Origin: an uncultured Roseateles sp.
Lineage (GTDB): Bacteria > Pseudomonadota > Gammaproteobacteria > Burkholderiales > Burkholderiaceae_C
Length of the DNA: 64,000 nucleotides
Direction: 5' to 3'
Assembly: GCF_945956965.1 (NCBI RefSeq)
Contig: NZ_CAMFJS010000027.1
Span: 1 to 64,000, forward strand
Of this stretch, positions 15,989-25,145 are shown one piece after another; positions within the stretch are counted from its first letter, which is position 1; each line of letters starts with the position of its first letter. The notes beneath the pieces were generated by a model. The model ran no database searches, had not been told where the DNA came from, and worked only from the letters and a program-made list of their open reading frames with translations. Position numbers and translations under genes: made by a program.

Positions 15989-17137
15989 TCAGTGGCCACT
16001 GCCCAAGGTCCATTTGACCAAGGCGCGGAACAGAGCTTCGCGCGGATAGCCGCGCTCGCTGGTGCTGGCGCGCACCCAGGCGCTGGGGTGGCGCTCGCGC
16101 GGCAGGGCAATGTCCCAGTGGTCGGCGCGGGCCTCGGCCAGCAGGCTGCTGCCGGGCAGGATGGCGTCCCGGCTGAGTAACTGCCCATCATTGCGCGGGT
16201 CAATATTGCTGAGCGCGCTATGGAAGGGGCGCAGCGAAATGCCCACCTCATGGGGCGGCACAAAGCCCAGCACCGAGTGGTAGCGCAGGCTGCTGGGGGG
16301 CGGGTGGGCGGCCAGCCAGGCCACGCTCTCGCGCTGCGTCACGCTGCTGACCTCTTGGCCATCGGAGGCCGTGCAGCCAAAGGCCTCGATGCGCGTGGAC
16401 AGGCTCTCAAACAGGTCTTCAAAGTGGTCGGCCAAACGGGTGCCCATGACCACACCGGCCACCGCCACCAGATCGCTCACGGCCACGGGCAAGCCCTCGG
16501 GCTCGGCCTGCAGCAGCGCCAGTGCGCGCAAGGTGTCGGGCACGCCTTTGGAATAGGCGACCAGCACGATGCGTTGCACGCCGGGCCGCGCCGCTTCTTG
16601 GCGAATGGCCGCCGCCACGCGCTTGGCATTGGCGGCGCTGGACTCGCGCCCGGGCAGGCTCAGCGCTTGAACCTGGGCCAGTCCCAGATCGGCATATTGG
16701 CGATAGGCCTCGCTGCGGCTGAGCGCGCGTTCGCGCAATACGCCGTCGCCGAATGGCACGGACTGTTCTTCAAAACAGTCGGAGAACAAGCCGGGCACCA
16801 GCAAGACCGACGTACTGGGCGCTTGGGCCTGGAAGCGCTGCTCAATCGCAGCCAGTCTTTGCTTTGAGGTCGTGAGGCTGGCCGGCTGCGGCGCGGGCTC
16901 AAGCCCATACAACCAGGCCTGAATCGGCTGCGGTTTGGGGCCCGGGTGGGCCAGCAACTCTTGTGCGAACAAGGCACCAAAGTCTTGCCGTTCGTCCTTG
17001 ATGCCTGCGGCGGCCAGGGGCAGGTTGACGATGGGCCAGGGGCTCATCACCGGCGGAGGCGCCACCCAGCTGGCGCAGGCGCTGAGCAGCAGGGCCAGCG
17101 CGGACGGGACAATTCTCAGTAGCCGCATTGTTTTCAC
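15989..17137 (-). CDS. Lipoprotein with alpha/beta-hydrolase features
   Basis: The 382-residue protein begins with a lipoprotein signal (LALLLSAC, Cys near residue 21). The body shows two alpha/beta-hydrolase landmarks: a strand-oxyanion loop VLLVPGLFSDCFEEQ, and a nucleophile elbow-like VLVAYSKGVPDTLRAL with Ser in YSKG. A late DHWDIALPRE segment could supply acid/base residues. I would call it a putative outer-membrane-directed lipase or esterase, but I do not recognise a named family. Its start lies three bases after the stop of the metallophosphoesterase lipoprotein gene, so the two are surely co-transcribed. Residue +2 after the Cys is Ala, which favours sorting to the outer membrane. 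Confidence 0.7.
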   Translation of the reverse strand: MKTMRLLRIVPSALALLLSACASWVAPPPVMSPWPIVNLPLAAAGIKDERQDFGALFAQELLAHPGPKPQPIQAWLYGLEPAPQPASLTTSKQRLAAIEQRFQAQAPSTSVLLVPGLFSDCFEEQSVPFGDGVLRERALSRSEAYRQYADLGLAQVQALSLPGRESSAANAKRVAAAIRQEAARPGVQRIVLVAYSKGVPDTLRALALLQAEPEGLPVAVSDLVAVAGVVMGTRLADHFEDLFESLSTRIEAFGCTASDGQEVSSVTQRESVAWLAAHPPPSSLRYHSVLGFVPPHEVGISLRPFHSALSNIDPRNDGQLLSRDAILPGSSLLAEARADHWDIALPRERHPSAWVRASTSERGYPREALFRALVKWTLGSGH

Positions 17138-17140
17138 GTT

Positions 17141-18976
17141 TCAGTGCATGCCCACGCTGGCTTCGGTCAGAAAGAAGCGCTCGGCGCGGCGCTTGGCTTC
17201 GCTGCGGTTTTCATTGCGCGTTTCTTCGGTGGCGTCAAAGTCGAGCTTGGCCGCCTGCACCGCGCGGCAGGTCATATAGGCTTTGGCGCGCGGCTCGGTC
17301 AAATCGTCCAGATGGCCGCCCAGCAAATCCACCAGCTTGGCCTTGCGCCTGAACAAATCGACTTGCTCGGCATAGTCCTTGGGCTGCTCGGCGCGCAGGT
17401 TCGCCACGCATTCATCAAAGCTGGTGCCCTTGCACCAGCTGGGGAATTCGGCGCGTATCAAAGTGCGGGTATCGGCATCGACAAACTGCTTGACCTGCAT
17501 GATGGCGTCCAGCATCGCGTCTTGATAGGCCTGGGCATGCTCATACAGCGTGGCGTCGCAGCCCTCGCAGTCCGGGCCGAAGCGTTTGAGCAGCCAGCCC
17601 ACCAGACTGCTGCGCGACTCCCGCTGCTTGCGCACCAGCTCTCCGTCCACCGCGCGGATCGCGTCCACCGGCACATTCAGCGAGCCGCAGGTCTGCCCTT
17701 CCCAGGCCGCCATCAGCGCGTCATCGCTTTCCACTGGGTCTTCGCCATGCGGCATCAGCTCGCCGCGCACCAGGATGCGCTTGGCCGCTTCGTCGTAGGC
17801 GAAGCTGATGCGGCGGTAGGCCACCGGCCAGTCGGACAAGGAGCTGACATTGAGTTCTAGCACCGGGCGGATATCGAGTTCCCGATGGGCGGCCCAAAAG
17901 CCACGGTGGGTGTGGCCCGACAAATAGACCAAGGGGTGATCGACCTGTGACATCAGGCTGCGCAGCAGCAGGCGCGAAGGCAGGCCCAGCGCGCGCCAGT
18001 TGTGGTGCCCGGCAAAGATTACCAAGTCCCCTTTCTGCTTGGCCTCCGTCACCCAGTGCGTCAGGGCGCGCACCTGGTCCAGATTGACATGGCCAATGCT
18101 GCCGGGGCTGCGGCCCATCAAGGTGTCCCAGCTGCTGACCAGAGGACCAGCCTGGTTGGTGTCCAGGCCAATCACAATCACATGGCGTGTGGCGCCAGGG
18201 GCTCGAGGCATCTGAATGCGCTGTGCCAGGAAGGAATCGGCATAGGCATAGCCGTCCAGCACATGGGCCTCAATGCCGCTGAGAAAGGCCTCGGCATTGG
18301 GGTTGCGCCAGCTGACACGGTGTGAGCCGCGGGCTGGCGGCAGTTGAATGCCAGGCTGTGAGGGCACGGCCGCCTGGCCCTCTAGATACATCTGAATGAA
18401 GTCGCGCTTGCTGAAGGCCTCGTTCTGGCTTTTGTTGGCCTTTTCTTCCAAACTCGCGCCGCGCCGGCAGGCCTGGTTCCATTTCTGCGCATCGCGGTTG
18501 AGGATGTCGTCCATGATGCTGTAGCCGTAAATGCCGAACATCAGCCCGTCGTGATTGCCGGGCAGGATGGCGCCGGCCCGGCCTGCCGCGTTGAAGACCC
18601 GGCTCATGCGCTGCGCCTCTGATCGGCAGGACAGATCCAGCACATCACCCAGATGTAGAAAGTTCTCGTTCGGGTGCGCCTGCAAAGCCCACTCCATGAT
18701 GCGGCGCCCAAACAGCGGCTGTTCGGGCGGGCGCTGGGCCACTTCCACATAGGCGTCCACCGCGCTGTCGTTGTCGTAAAGCGGCCAGCCGGTGGGCTCA
18801 TGTTCCTGGGTGTCGCCCAGGGCGACGATGGGCGTGGTCAGCATTTGGTAATTGCCGCTGCCCGGGGCATGTGCATCGGGCCCGGGCTGGGGCGAGAAGC
18901 TGACGCAAGCACTCAGCGCTGCGGCCACGAGGCCGGAAAGAGCAAAAGAGCAGCAGCGCAAGAGCGTGTGGCACAT
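17141..18976 (-). CDS. Metallophosphoesterase lipoprotein
   Basis: The 611-residue protein carries a lipoprotein signal (VAAALSAC) and a calcineurin-like phosphoesterase domain: ALGDTQEHE, LHLGDVLDLS, LPGNHDG, IFAGHHN and a final LSGHTHRG. These match the GDxxD-x-GNHD-x-GHxH series of the binuclear metallophosphoesterase fold, with the first motif altered. The C-terminal third (about 430-611) is Cys-containing and of unknown function. It is the middle gene of three consecutive lipoprotein hydrolases, 13 bases after the phospholipase D-type gene and 3 bases before the alpha/beta-hydrolase-type gene. The substrate is unknown; phosphate esters released from phospholipids by its neighbour are an attractive guess. 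Confidence 0.85.
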   Translation of the reverse strand: MCHTLLRCCSFALSGLVAAALSACVSFSPQPGPDAHAPGSGNYQMLTTPIVALGDTQEHEPTGWPLYDNDSAVDAYVEVAQRPPEQPLFGRRIMEWALQAHPNENFLHLGDVLDLSCRSEAQRMSRVFNAAGRAGAILPGNHDGLMFGIYGYSIMDDILNRDAQKWNQACRRGASLEEKANKSQNEAFSKRDFIQMYLEGQAAVPSQPGIQLPPARGSHRVSWRNPNAEAFLSGIEAHVLDGYAYADSFLAQRIQMPRAPGATRHVIVIGLDTNQAGPLVSSWDTLMGRSPGSIGHVNLDQVRALTHWVTEAKQKGDLVIFAGHHNWRALGLPSRLLLRSLMSQVDHPLVYLSGHTHRGFWAAHRELDIRPVLELNVSSLSDWPVAYRRISFAYDEAAKRILVRGELMPHGEDPVESDDALMAAWEGQTCGSLNVPVDAIRAVDGELVRKQRESRSSLVGWLLKRFGPDCEGCDATLYEHAQAYQDAMLDAIMQVKQFVDADTRTLIRAEFPSWCKGTSFDECVANLRAEQPKDYAEQVDLFRRKAKLVDLLGGHLDDLTEPRAKAYMTCRAVQAAKLDFDATEETRNENRSEAKRRAERFFLTEASVGMH

Positions 18977-18989
18977 GGGTGGGGCGCCT

Positions 18990-20588
18990 TCAGTAATAGC
19001 TGGACGGCATCAGCTTGAAGAACCAGCTCTGCAGGCGCTGCCAGTGACTGCGTGCGGGGGCTTGTTCCAGCACTTGCTGCTCGCCATGCCAGACGACGGC
19101 TTGCTTTTCATTGAAGGCCAGGCGCCAGCTATTGGCGCTGCTCATATCGCGCTCCATGCGCTGCGCCAGGGTGGCGGCCAGGGCGGGGCTGTCGATGATC
19201 ACGCCCATCTCGGAGTTGATGACTTCGGAGCGCGGGTCCAGATTCATCGAGCCGATGAAGCTGCGCGCGCGGTCGATCACCATGGCCTTGGTGTGCAGGC
19301 CGGCAAAGCCCGAGCGCACCGGCGCGGTATCGACCCAGTCGGTCTTGATTGCGGGGTCAGGTCTTAACTCGTGCAGCTCGGCGCCGGTCTTGAGGATGGG
19401 GGCGCGCCAGTCCTCATAGTGGGCGTTGACGGCAGGCACATCATGCGAGGCCAGCGAGTTGGTCAAGATGCGCACGCGCACGCCGCGCGCCTGCAAATCC
19501 GCCAGGTCTTGCATGAAGTTGGCGTCCGGGATGATGTAGGCATTGGTGATCAGCACTTCCTGCTGCGCCGATCGCATCAAGGCCCGGAAGGCTTCGGGCA
19601 TATGGTTGCGAACGCCTTCGGCCCGCGAGGGCGAGTCGGTATGCACCACGCTGCGCCCCGGTGCCAGGGAGGCGCTCAGCTGCGCTTGCTCGGCCAACCA
19701 GCTGTGCCGCCCCGCTAGCAAGTCCTGCATGGCGGGATGGGCGGCAGCGGCCTCGGGCAACTCGATGGCGGCGGCGGTGATGCGGCCCTGGCTGCGCGCG
19801 GCGCTGCTGCTGGGAATCGGCCGCACCCAGTCGCTGTTCCAGTAGCGATCGAAGACGGCGCTGGCCTGGCGGGCGACCGGGCCGACGCCCATCACATCCA
19901 GATCATGGAAGTTGAATTCGCTGTTCAGGCCGAAATACTCATCACCGATATTGCGCCCGCCGATGATGGCCACGCGGTTGTCCACCACCATCTGCTTGTT
20001 GTGCATGCGGCGGTTGATGCGGCTGAAATTGCTGGTGCCTTCGGCAATCCGGCCGAGCCAGTCGCGGTTCTGCCAGGCGTTGAAGGTGCGGACCTGAATA
20101 TTCGGGTGCGAGTCGATGTAAGCCAGCATCTCGTCGCGCAGCTCTGGCGCCGTCATGTGGCGCAGCATGGTGCTCAGATCATCGAAAAGCAGGCGCACTT
20201 TCACGCCCCGTTCGGCCGCGGCGATCACCCGTGCCATCAGCAGCTGGCCGCTGGCGTCGCCAAACCAGACGTAGTACTGCAGATCGATGCTGTGCTGGGC
20301 CTGGTCAATCAGGGCCAGGCGCCATTTCAGGCCTTCCGAGTTTTTCTCCAGCAAGCGGAATCCGGACGCTTCGCTGCCGTGTTGGGCGGCCACTTGCTTC
20401 TCCGTCTGCGCCCAGATGCCGGTGTTCTGCGGCGCCATGGCGTAGGCCGGTGGCAGCGCAGGCCCCGTTGGTGGCACCCCGGCGCATGCGCTCAAGAGCA
20501 GCGTGAACAAGGCAAGCAGGCTGCGCACGCGACTGGGCAACACAATGTCCAGGCGCTGCCATGGCGGCGGGGTCGGCAAGGCGCTCAT
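18990..20588 (-). CDS. Phospholipase D family lipoprotein (cardiolipin synthase C-like)
   Basis: The 532-residue protein (start 20588, MSALPTPPPW) has a lipoprotein signal (LFTLLLSAC) and two HKD motifs of the phospholipase D superfamily: MHNKQMVVDNRVAIIGGRN and LHTKAMVIDRARSFIGSMN. The arrangement and the C-terminal SSYY ending resemble ClsC/YmdC-type cardiolipin synthases and secreted PLDs. The start was moved from an upstream frame opening because the lipobox requires it. The codons for Leu-Arg in ELRPD are TTA AGA, rare in this gene, and coincide with a REP-like motif (see findings). It leads the lipoprotein operon and faces a GT4 gene across a 393-base region. Confidence 0.88.
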   Translation of the reverse strand: MSALPTPPPWQRLDIVLPSRVRSLLALFTLLLSACAGVPPTGPALPPAYAMAPQNTGIWAQTEKQVAAQHGSEASGFRLLEKNSEGLKWRLALIDQAQHSIDLQYYVWFGDASGQLLMARVIAAAERGVKVRLLFDDLSTMLRHMTAPELRDEMLAYIDSHPNIQVRTFNAWQNRDWLGRIAEGTSNFSRINRRMHNKQMVVDNRVAIIGGRNIGDEYFGLNSEFNFHDLDVMGVGPVARQASAVFDRYWNSDWVRPIPSSSAARSQGRITAAAIELPEAAAAHPAMQDLLAGRHSWLAEQAQLSASLAPGRSVVHTDSPSRAEGVRNHMPEAFRALMRSAQQEVLITNAYIIPDANFMQDLADLQARGVRVRILTNSLASHDVPAVNAHYEDWRAPILKTGAELHELRPDPAIKTDWVDTAPVRSGFAGLHTKAMVIDRARSFIGSMNLDPRSEVINSEMGVIIDSPALAATLAQRMERDMSSANSWRLAFNEKQAVVWHGEQQVLEQAPARSHWQRLQSWFFKLMPSSYY

Positions 20589-20981
20589 GCGGGCGGGCTC
20601 ATGAAGGGCTGACGGGTTGGCTGCGGGCTCTGAACTGGCATTTGACAGCAGAAACAAGCCCGAGGGTCGGGCCCGGAAATAAGGGCTTACGCGGAGGGGC
20701 GGGCCGCCGCCCAAGCGCTGCGCGCAGCTGACGCTAACGGGCCATTGTTGCGTGGTGATGTCGGCGCGCCGGCAGGGCTGAGGGCAGCAACTGCCGCGGC
20801 AATTGCTGCTGCTTGCGGGCGGAATGCGCTCAGGCATAGGGCAGAATAAATCGTCGCTGTCCCAACTTCTTCCCGCCTCGACGCTTTGTGGCGGCTCGCA
20901 GCTTGCGAGGGGCCTGCGTCTGCGTATGAACCTATCTCCTAGACAAGCACATCGCTGCAAAAGAATCGCTGGCTCAACACA
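20589..20981. other. Divergent intergenic region before the GT4 genes
   Basis: No gene is supported in these 393 bases. A small hairpin (CCCGA-GGG-TCGGG near 20662-20674) and an A/T-rich patch at 20837-20851 that could hold a promoter for the glycosyltransferases are the only structures I see. The start codon at 20982 lacks a Shine-Dalgarno sequence. Confidence 0.4.
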
Positions 20982-22106
20982 ATGCAAAAAAAAGTACGCG
21001 TGCTGCACCTGCTGTATGCCCTGGGCGTGGGCGGCGCTGAGCGCCGAGTGCTGCGGCTGGGCCTAGGGCTTGATGCCGACCGCTATGACATTCATGCCCT
21101 GAGCCTGCGACCCGTGGTGGGGGCCACCTTGCCTTGGCCGGCCGAGCGCCATACCTATTTCCCCATCCCCTCCGGCCTCCATCGTGACCGACTGCTTGGC
21201 CTGGCGCGCTTCATGCGCGAGGGGCAGTTCGATGTGGTGCACACCCACAACTGGGCCACCATGTTTTACGGCGTGCTGGCGGCTAAGCTGGCGCGGGTGC
21301 CGGTGGTGCTGCATGGCGAGCATGGCCGCAATGAGCAAGACCGCGCCGGTGTGCCGCTGCGCCGGGAGATCGCGGCGGCCATGCTGGCGCGTTTGGCGAC
21401 GCGGGTGGTGGCGGTCAATGAATCGATCGCGGCGGATGTTCAGGGGCGCTGGAAGCTGCCCGCCAGCCGCATTGTCTGCGTGCCCAATGGCGTTGACCTT
21501 GGCCGCTTCAAGCCGCGCAGCGAGCGTGCGCATGACTCCGGCCGCGATGCCGACGAATTCGTCATCGGCACGATTGCCCGCTTTGACGCCATCAAGAATC
21601 TGCCATGCCTGATCCGCGCCTTTGAGCGCTTGGTGCAGGCTCAGCCGCAACTCAAAGCGCGCCTGGTCCTGGTCGGCGCGGGGCCGGAGCTGGAGGCGCT
21701 CACGCAGCGGGCTCGGCAAGGTGCCGCCGCCAGCAAGATTGATTTCGTGGGTGAAACCGCGACGCCCGAGCAGTGGTATCCCCGATTTGACCTGTTCGCC
21801 AACACCTCGCATTCGGAGGGCATGAGCAATTCGGTGCTGGAGGCCATGGCCTGCGGCGTGCCGATTGTGGCTTCCGCGATTGCCGGCAATCTGTGCTGGC
21901 TGCGCGAAGGCAGCAATGCCTTGTTCTTTCCCTCGGATGATGATGCAGCTTTGGCCGCGCATTTGCAAAGCTTCGCGACCCAGCCGGGCCTGGCACAGCG
22001 CATGGGCGCAGAGAACTTGCGCCGCGTTCATGCTGAGTATGACAACAGCATGTTCCTGCAGCGCTATGACGCGCTTTACCAAAAACTTCTGAAAACAGCG
22101 GGATAA
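20982..22106 (+). CDS. GT4 family glycosyltransferase
   Basis: The 374-residue protein has the GT-B architecture of family GT4: an N-terminal Rossmann domain opening with VLHLLYALGVGGAERRVLRL, a central VVHTHNWATMFYG, a linker with VVAVNESIAADV and VPNGVDLGRFKP, and a nucleotide-sugar domain with the motif NTSHSEGMSNSVLEAMACGVPIVAS, including the EX7E pair. It resembles the sugar transferases of EpsH/PEP-CTERM-type exopolysaccharide loci. The following gene (9 bases later) is a second GT4, so both act in one surface-glycan pathway. No polymerase, flippase or other glycan gene is visible here, so the pair may serve a locus elsewhere. Confidence 0.9.
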   Translation: MQKKVRVLHLLYALGVGGAERRVLRLGLGLDADRYDIHALSLRPVVGATLPWPAERHTYFPIPSGLHRDRLLGLARFMREGQFDVVHTHNWATMFYGVLAAKLARVPVVLHGEHGRNEQDRAGVPLRREIAAAMLARLATRVVAVNESIAADVQGRWKLPASRIVCVPNGVDLGRFKPRSERAHDSGRDADEFVIGTIARFDAIKNLPCLIRAFERLVQAQPQLKARLVLVGAGPELEALTQRARQGAAASKIDFVGETATPEQWYPRFDLFANTSHSEGMSNSVLEAMACGVPIVASAIAGNLCWLREGSNALFFPSDDDAALAAHLQSFATQPGLAQRMGAENLRRVHAEYDNSMFLQRYDALYQKLLKTAG

Positions 22107-22115
22107 GCAGCTGCC

Positions 22116-23348
22116 ATGAGAGTTCTGTTTCTGACCATGTGGTACCCCAATGCAGAGAACCCTGTCTCGGGCACGTTTGTGCACGAACAGGCGCAGGCCC
22201 TGCGTGAGCAAGGTGTTGAGGTGCGAGTCATGCAGCCGATCCCCTTGGCGCCTTTTCCCTTGCCACTGATCAAAAAGTCCTACCGGGCGCTCGCGGACCT
22301 GCCCGATCAAGAGCAGTACGCGGGGCAGCCGGTCTACCACCCGCGCTACCTGACCTTGCCGGCGCACTGCCTTTACGAGCGGGTGGGCGACTGGATGTTC
22401 CGCGGCATTCGCGCGCAGATTGCGGCGCTGTACAAGGAATGGCCCTTTGATGTCATACATGCCCATGCCACTTACCCTTGTGGCTATGCGGCGAATCGCT
22501 GCCGGGACGAGTTGTTTCCGCAGGTCAAGGTCCTGCACACCATTCACCGCACCTGCATCATTGACGCGCCCAGCTACAACCAAGCTTGTTTTGAGAAAGT
22601 GGCGCAAAGCCTGGAGGGTGCGGACGCCAATGTCTTTGTCAGCCGCGAAGGGTTGGAGCTTGGTCTGGAATACACCCAGGGCCGCATCGCTGCCTTCTGC
22701 CAATACATTGCCAACGGCGTCAATACAGACAACTTCTCGCTGAACGAGGTGGAGTTAGAGGAGGTGGCGGCTCTTAAGGCCGCGCACGCCGAGACCTGGA
22801 ATCTGGTCTTTGTGGGCTACCTCAAAGAGGTCAAAGGCATCAAGGAGTTGCTGGCCGCGACCAAACATCTGGTGGCCGCCGGGCGGCGCAATCTGCGCGT
22901 CTTCTTGGTGGGAGGCAACCACCTGGGCGCCTACGTCGACACCTATCTGGCCGAGCACGGCTTGCAAGACGTGGTGATCCGGGTCGGCGCCGTGCCGCAC
23001 CAGAAGGTCAAGATCTGGATGCGCTTTGCCAGCGCCTTCATCTTGCCTTCGCATTCCGAAGGCACGCCGACTGTGCTGTTTGAATCCTTGTTTGTCGGCG
23101 CCCCCAGCATCTTCAGCAAGGTCGGCGGGGTCGGCGATGTGGTCAGCGACGGCCAGGAGGCCTTGCTGATTCCCCCGCGCTCAGTGCCGGCAATTGAGGC
23201 GGCTGTGGCGCGCCTGATGGACGACCCCGAGTTGTGCCAGCAACTGGCGGCCCGAGGCCATGAGCTGATCCGCAGCCAATACACCTGGGAGATCAATGCG
23301 CGGGCACTGGCGGGCTGCTATCAAGCCTTGGTGGATGGGCGTCACTGA
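22116..23348 (+). CDS. GT4 family glycosyltransferase
   Basis: The 410-residue protein shows a GT-B fold: LFLTMWYPNAENPVSGTFVHEQAQAL at the N-terminus, FDVIHAHATYPCGYAA, a mid-protein FVSREGLELGL and NGVNTDNFS, and the donor-site segment PSHSEGTPTVLFESLFVGAPSIFSKVGG with the EX7E glutamates. The opening (PNxxNPxxGTFVxEQ) is common in transferases of capsule and exopolysaccharide loci. It follows another GT4 gene by 9 bases and is clearly in the same operon. The acceptor and sugar cannot be told from sequence. Confidence 0.9.
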   Translation: MRVLFLTMWYPNAENPVSGTFVHEQAQALREQGVEVRVMQPIPLAPFPLPLIKKSYRALADLPDQEQYAGQPVYHPRYLTLPAHCLYERVGDWMFRGIRAQIAALYKEWPFDVIHAHATYPCGYAANRCRDELFPQVKVLHTIHRTCIIDAPSYNQACFEKVAQSLEGADANVFVSREGLELGLEYTQGRIAAFCQYIANGVNTDNFSLNEVELEEVAALKAAHAETWNLVFVGYLKEVKGIKELLAATKHLVAAGRRNLRVFLVGGNHLGAYVDTYLAEHGLQDVVIRVGAVPHQKVKIWMRFASAFILPSHSEGTPTVLFESLFVGAPSIFSKVGGVGDVVSDGQEALLIPPRSVPAIEAAVARLMDDPELCQQLAARGHELIRSQYTWEINARALAGCYQALVDGRH

Positions 23349-23434
23349 AGCGCGAGCCCGCGTGGCTGCAACGCGTCGATAGTGCTGAGTGTGGGCGCTG
23401 TCCGGCGCCCGCGGGTGGCGCGAGCCGCGCCAAG

Positions 23435-24394
23435 ATGAGGCAAACTCTCCTCATGTTGAAGTCAGCTCTCAGCGCGCTCTTGCTGCCCAGGCGGCTGCTC
23501 TCGGTGCTGCTGCCGCTGCTGATTTTTCTGCTGCAACTCCTGGCCGGCACTTGGGCCGCCCGAGCCGAGTCAGCGCCCATGCTGATCCGCCATGCCTTGG
23601 GTCAGGAGCAGCAAGCCAAGGTCATCACCTACGAACAAGCGGTGCTGCGCTTGTTGCTGGACAAAACCGTACCCAGCCATGGCCCTTACCAGTTGCAACC
23701 CAGCCCGGTGGTGTCGCAAAGCCGTGCCTTTTTGCAACTGGCCAGCGCGGAGTTGGATGTGGTGAGCTCCATGAGCACGGTGGCCCGAGAAAGCCAAGGC
23801 ATTCCGATTCGGGTCTGCCTTTACCGGGGGCTCTTGGGTGTGCGCTTGCCCATCAGCCTGAGCAGTCGCAGCGAGCAGTTTGAAAGCGTCAGCAACCTGG
23901 CGCAGGCCCAAGCCTTCAAGCTCGCCCAAGTGGCCGATTGGCCGGACACGCAAATTCTTCAGGCCAATGGCTGGCAGGTGGAGCGCCTGCCGCGCCTGAG
24001 CACCTTTCCTGAGATGCTCAAGCGTGAGCGCATCGACTTGTTTGCCTTGGGGGCGATCGAGGTCTTCCCCATCGTGGATGCCTTGCCGGAATTGACGGTG
24101 CTGACGCAGTGGCTGATCGCCTACCCCTCCGTCTACTACTTCTTCGTCAATCCGAAAAAGCCGGAGCTGGCGCAGCGCTTGCGGCAGGGCTGGGCCCTGG
24201 TCTTGGCCGATGGCAGCTTCGCCGCCTTGTTTGAGCAATGGGTGGGCCCGCAACTGAGCCGCGCCAAACTGGCCGAGCGGCGCTGGCTGGTGCTGCGTAA
24301 CCCCGAGCTGCCACCGGCAACCCCGGTGCAGGACAGCCGGCTCTGGCACCCTTTGGTGCGCAGCCGCCTATTGCGTTTAACTGGCGATCACTGA
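23435..24394 (+). CDS. Periplasmic solute-binding-like protein (SBP family 3 fold)
   Basis: The 319-residue protein has a long N-terminal signal (residues 1-44, cleaved after ARAE or AARAE) and a periplasmic type II binding-protein-like body: ERIDLFALGAIEV and YPSVYYFFVNPKKPELAQRLRQGWALVLADGSFAALFEQWVG, typical of the amino-acid-binding family 3. No ABC permease or ATPase gene is adjacent, so it may be an orphan binding protein or a periplasmic sensor, not a transport component. Its closest neighbour on the same strand is the second glycosyltransferase, 86 bases upstream. The start lacks a clear ribosome-binding site; a Met seven codons in is an alternative. Confidence 0.75.
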   Translation: MRQTLLMLKSALSALLLPRRLLSVLLPLLIFLLQLLAGTWAARAESAPMLIRHALGQEQQAKVITYEQAVLRLLLDKTVPSHGPYQLQPSPVVSQSRAFLQLASAELDVVSSMSTVARESQGIPIRVCLYRGLLGVRLPISLSSRSEQFESVSNLAQAQAFKLAQVADWPDTQILQANGWQVERLPRLSTFPEMLKRERIDLFALGAIEVFPIVDALPELTVLTQWLIAYPSVYYFFVNPKKPELAQRLRQGWALVLADGSFAALFEQWVGPQLSRAKLAERRWLVLRNPELPPATPVQDSRLWHPLVRSRLLRLTGDH

Positions 24395-24458
24395 GAGCCT
24401 GGCCCGTCTGGCCATGCGCTGGGCCGGCTTGTTGGGCCAAGCTCCAGCGTGGCCCGGC

Positions 24459-25082
24459 TCACAGGCGTTGTAGCTTGGTGGCGGGGATCAGGGCCGGGCC
24501 GCCCTTGAGTTGCACCAGCAACTCGCCCTGGCTGACCACGACGCAGCTCACTGTATCGGTCTTGCTGCCGTGCTTGACCCGGTCGCCGGCTTTCAGGCTG
24601 GGGATCACGGGCAATGCAATCGGTGGGCGCGGCGCGCCGGTCGGATTGGCAGCGCGCATGACGCTGCTCAGGCGTTGATGCAACTCCGGCCGCTCTTTGG
24701 CCAAGGCCGCCAGGGCCTGGGTCATGGTGGTCTTGAGCTCGGCGGCGGTGAAGGGCTTGCGCAATAAGAAGCGTGAGCCCGCGGCGTGCGCCTGCTGCTC
24801 TTGTTCGGGGCCGACCTCAAAACTCAGCAGCGCCAGGCGGCAACCGGGGTTGTCGAGTTTGAGGCGTTGGTGCAGACCGATGCCGGTCAACTCATTTTTC
24901 GGGAACCAGTCGGTGATCAAGAAGTCGGGCTTGAATGCCTGCCCCAAGCTCAGCGCGCTATCGGTATCGCTGGCGCAGCGAATGCTGTCCGGTGCCATGC
25001 CAAAGCTCTCAAGCAGCTGGCGGGCAAAGGTTTGCACGCCGGTCAAACCATCAACAACAAGGAAACGAAGGTCGGCACTCAT
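24459..25082 (-). CDS. Orphan response regulator with small C-terminal domain
   Basis: The 207-residue protein has an N-terminal receiver domain (1-125) with phospho-accepting Asp58 in FLITDWF and Lys in LLRKPF. The usual N-terminal acidic pair is reduced to one Asp (VVDG at 9-12), which may change metal binding. After a Pro-rich linker comes a domain of about 45 residues (GDRVKHGSKTDTVSCVVVSQGELLVQLKGG), predicted beta-rich and not a known DNA-binding fold. It has no adjacent kinase. It is transcribed away from the Na/Pi cotransporter gene across a region packed with hairpins. It may work by protein-protein contact. Confidence 0.8.
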   Translation of the reverse strand: MSADLRFLVVDGLTGVQTFARQLLESFGMAPDSIRCASDTDSALSLGQAFKPDFLITDWFPKNELTGIGLHQRLKLDNPGCRLALLSFEVGPEQEQQAHAAGSRFLLRKPFTAAELKTTMTQALAALAKERPELHQRLSSVMRAANPTGAPRPPIALPVIPSLKAGDRVKHGSKTDTVSCVVVSQGELLVQLKGGPALIPATKLQRL

Positions 25083-25145
25083 GGCTGGGCGGGTGTCCAG
25101 AGAGGGGGAGCAGCAAAAGCGGAGGCAGCATGGTAGCGGTTTGCC

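Noticed and set aside
21063-22703. A 546-codon minus-strand frame across the two GT4 genes
   Set aside because: Covers two conserved glycosyltransferases on the other strand; composition is that of a codon shadow.
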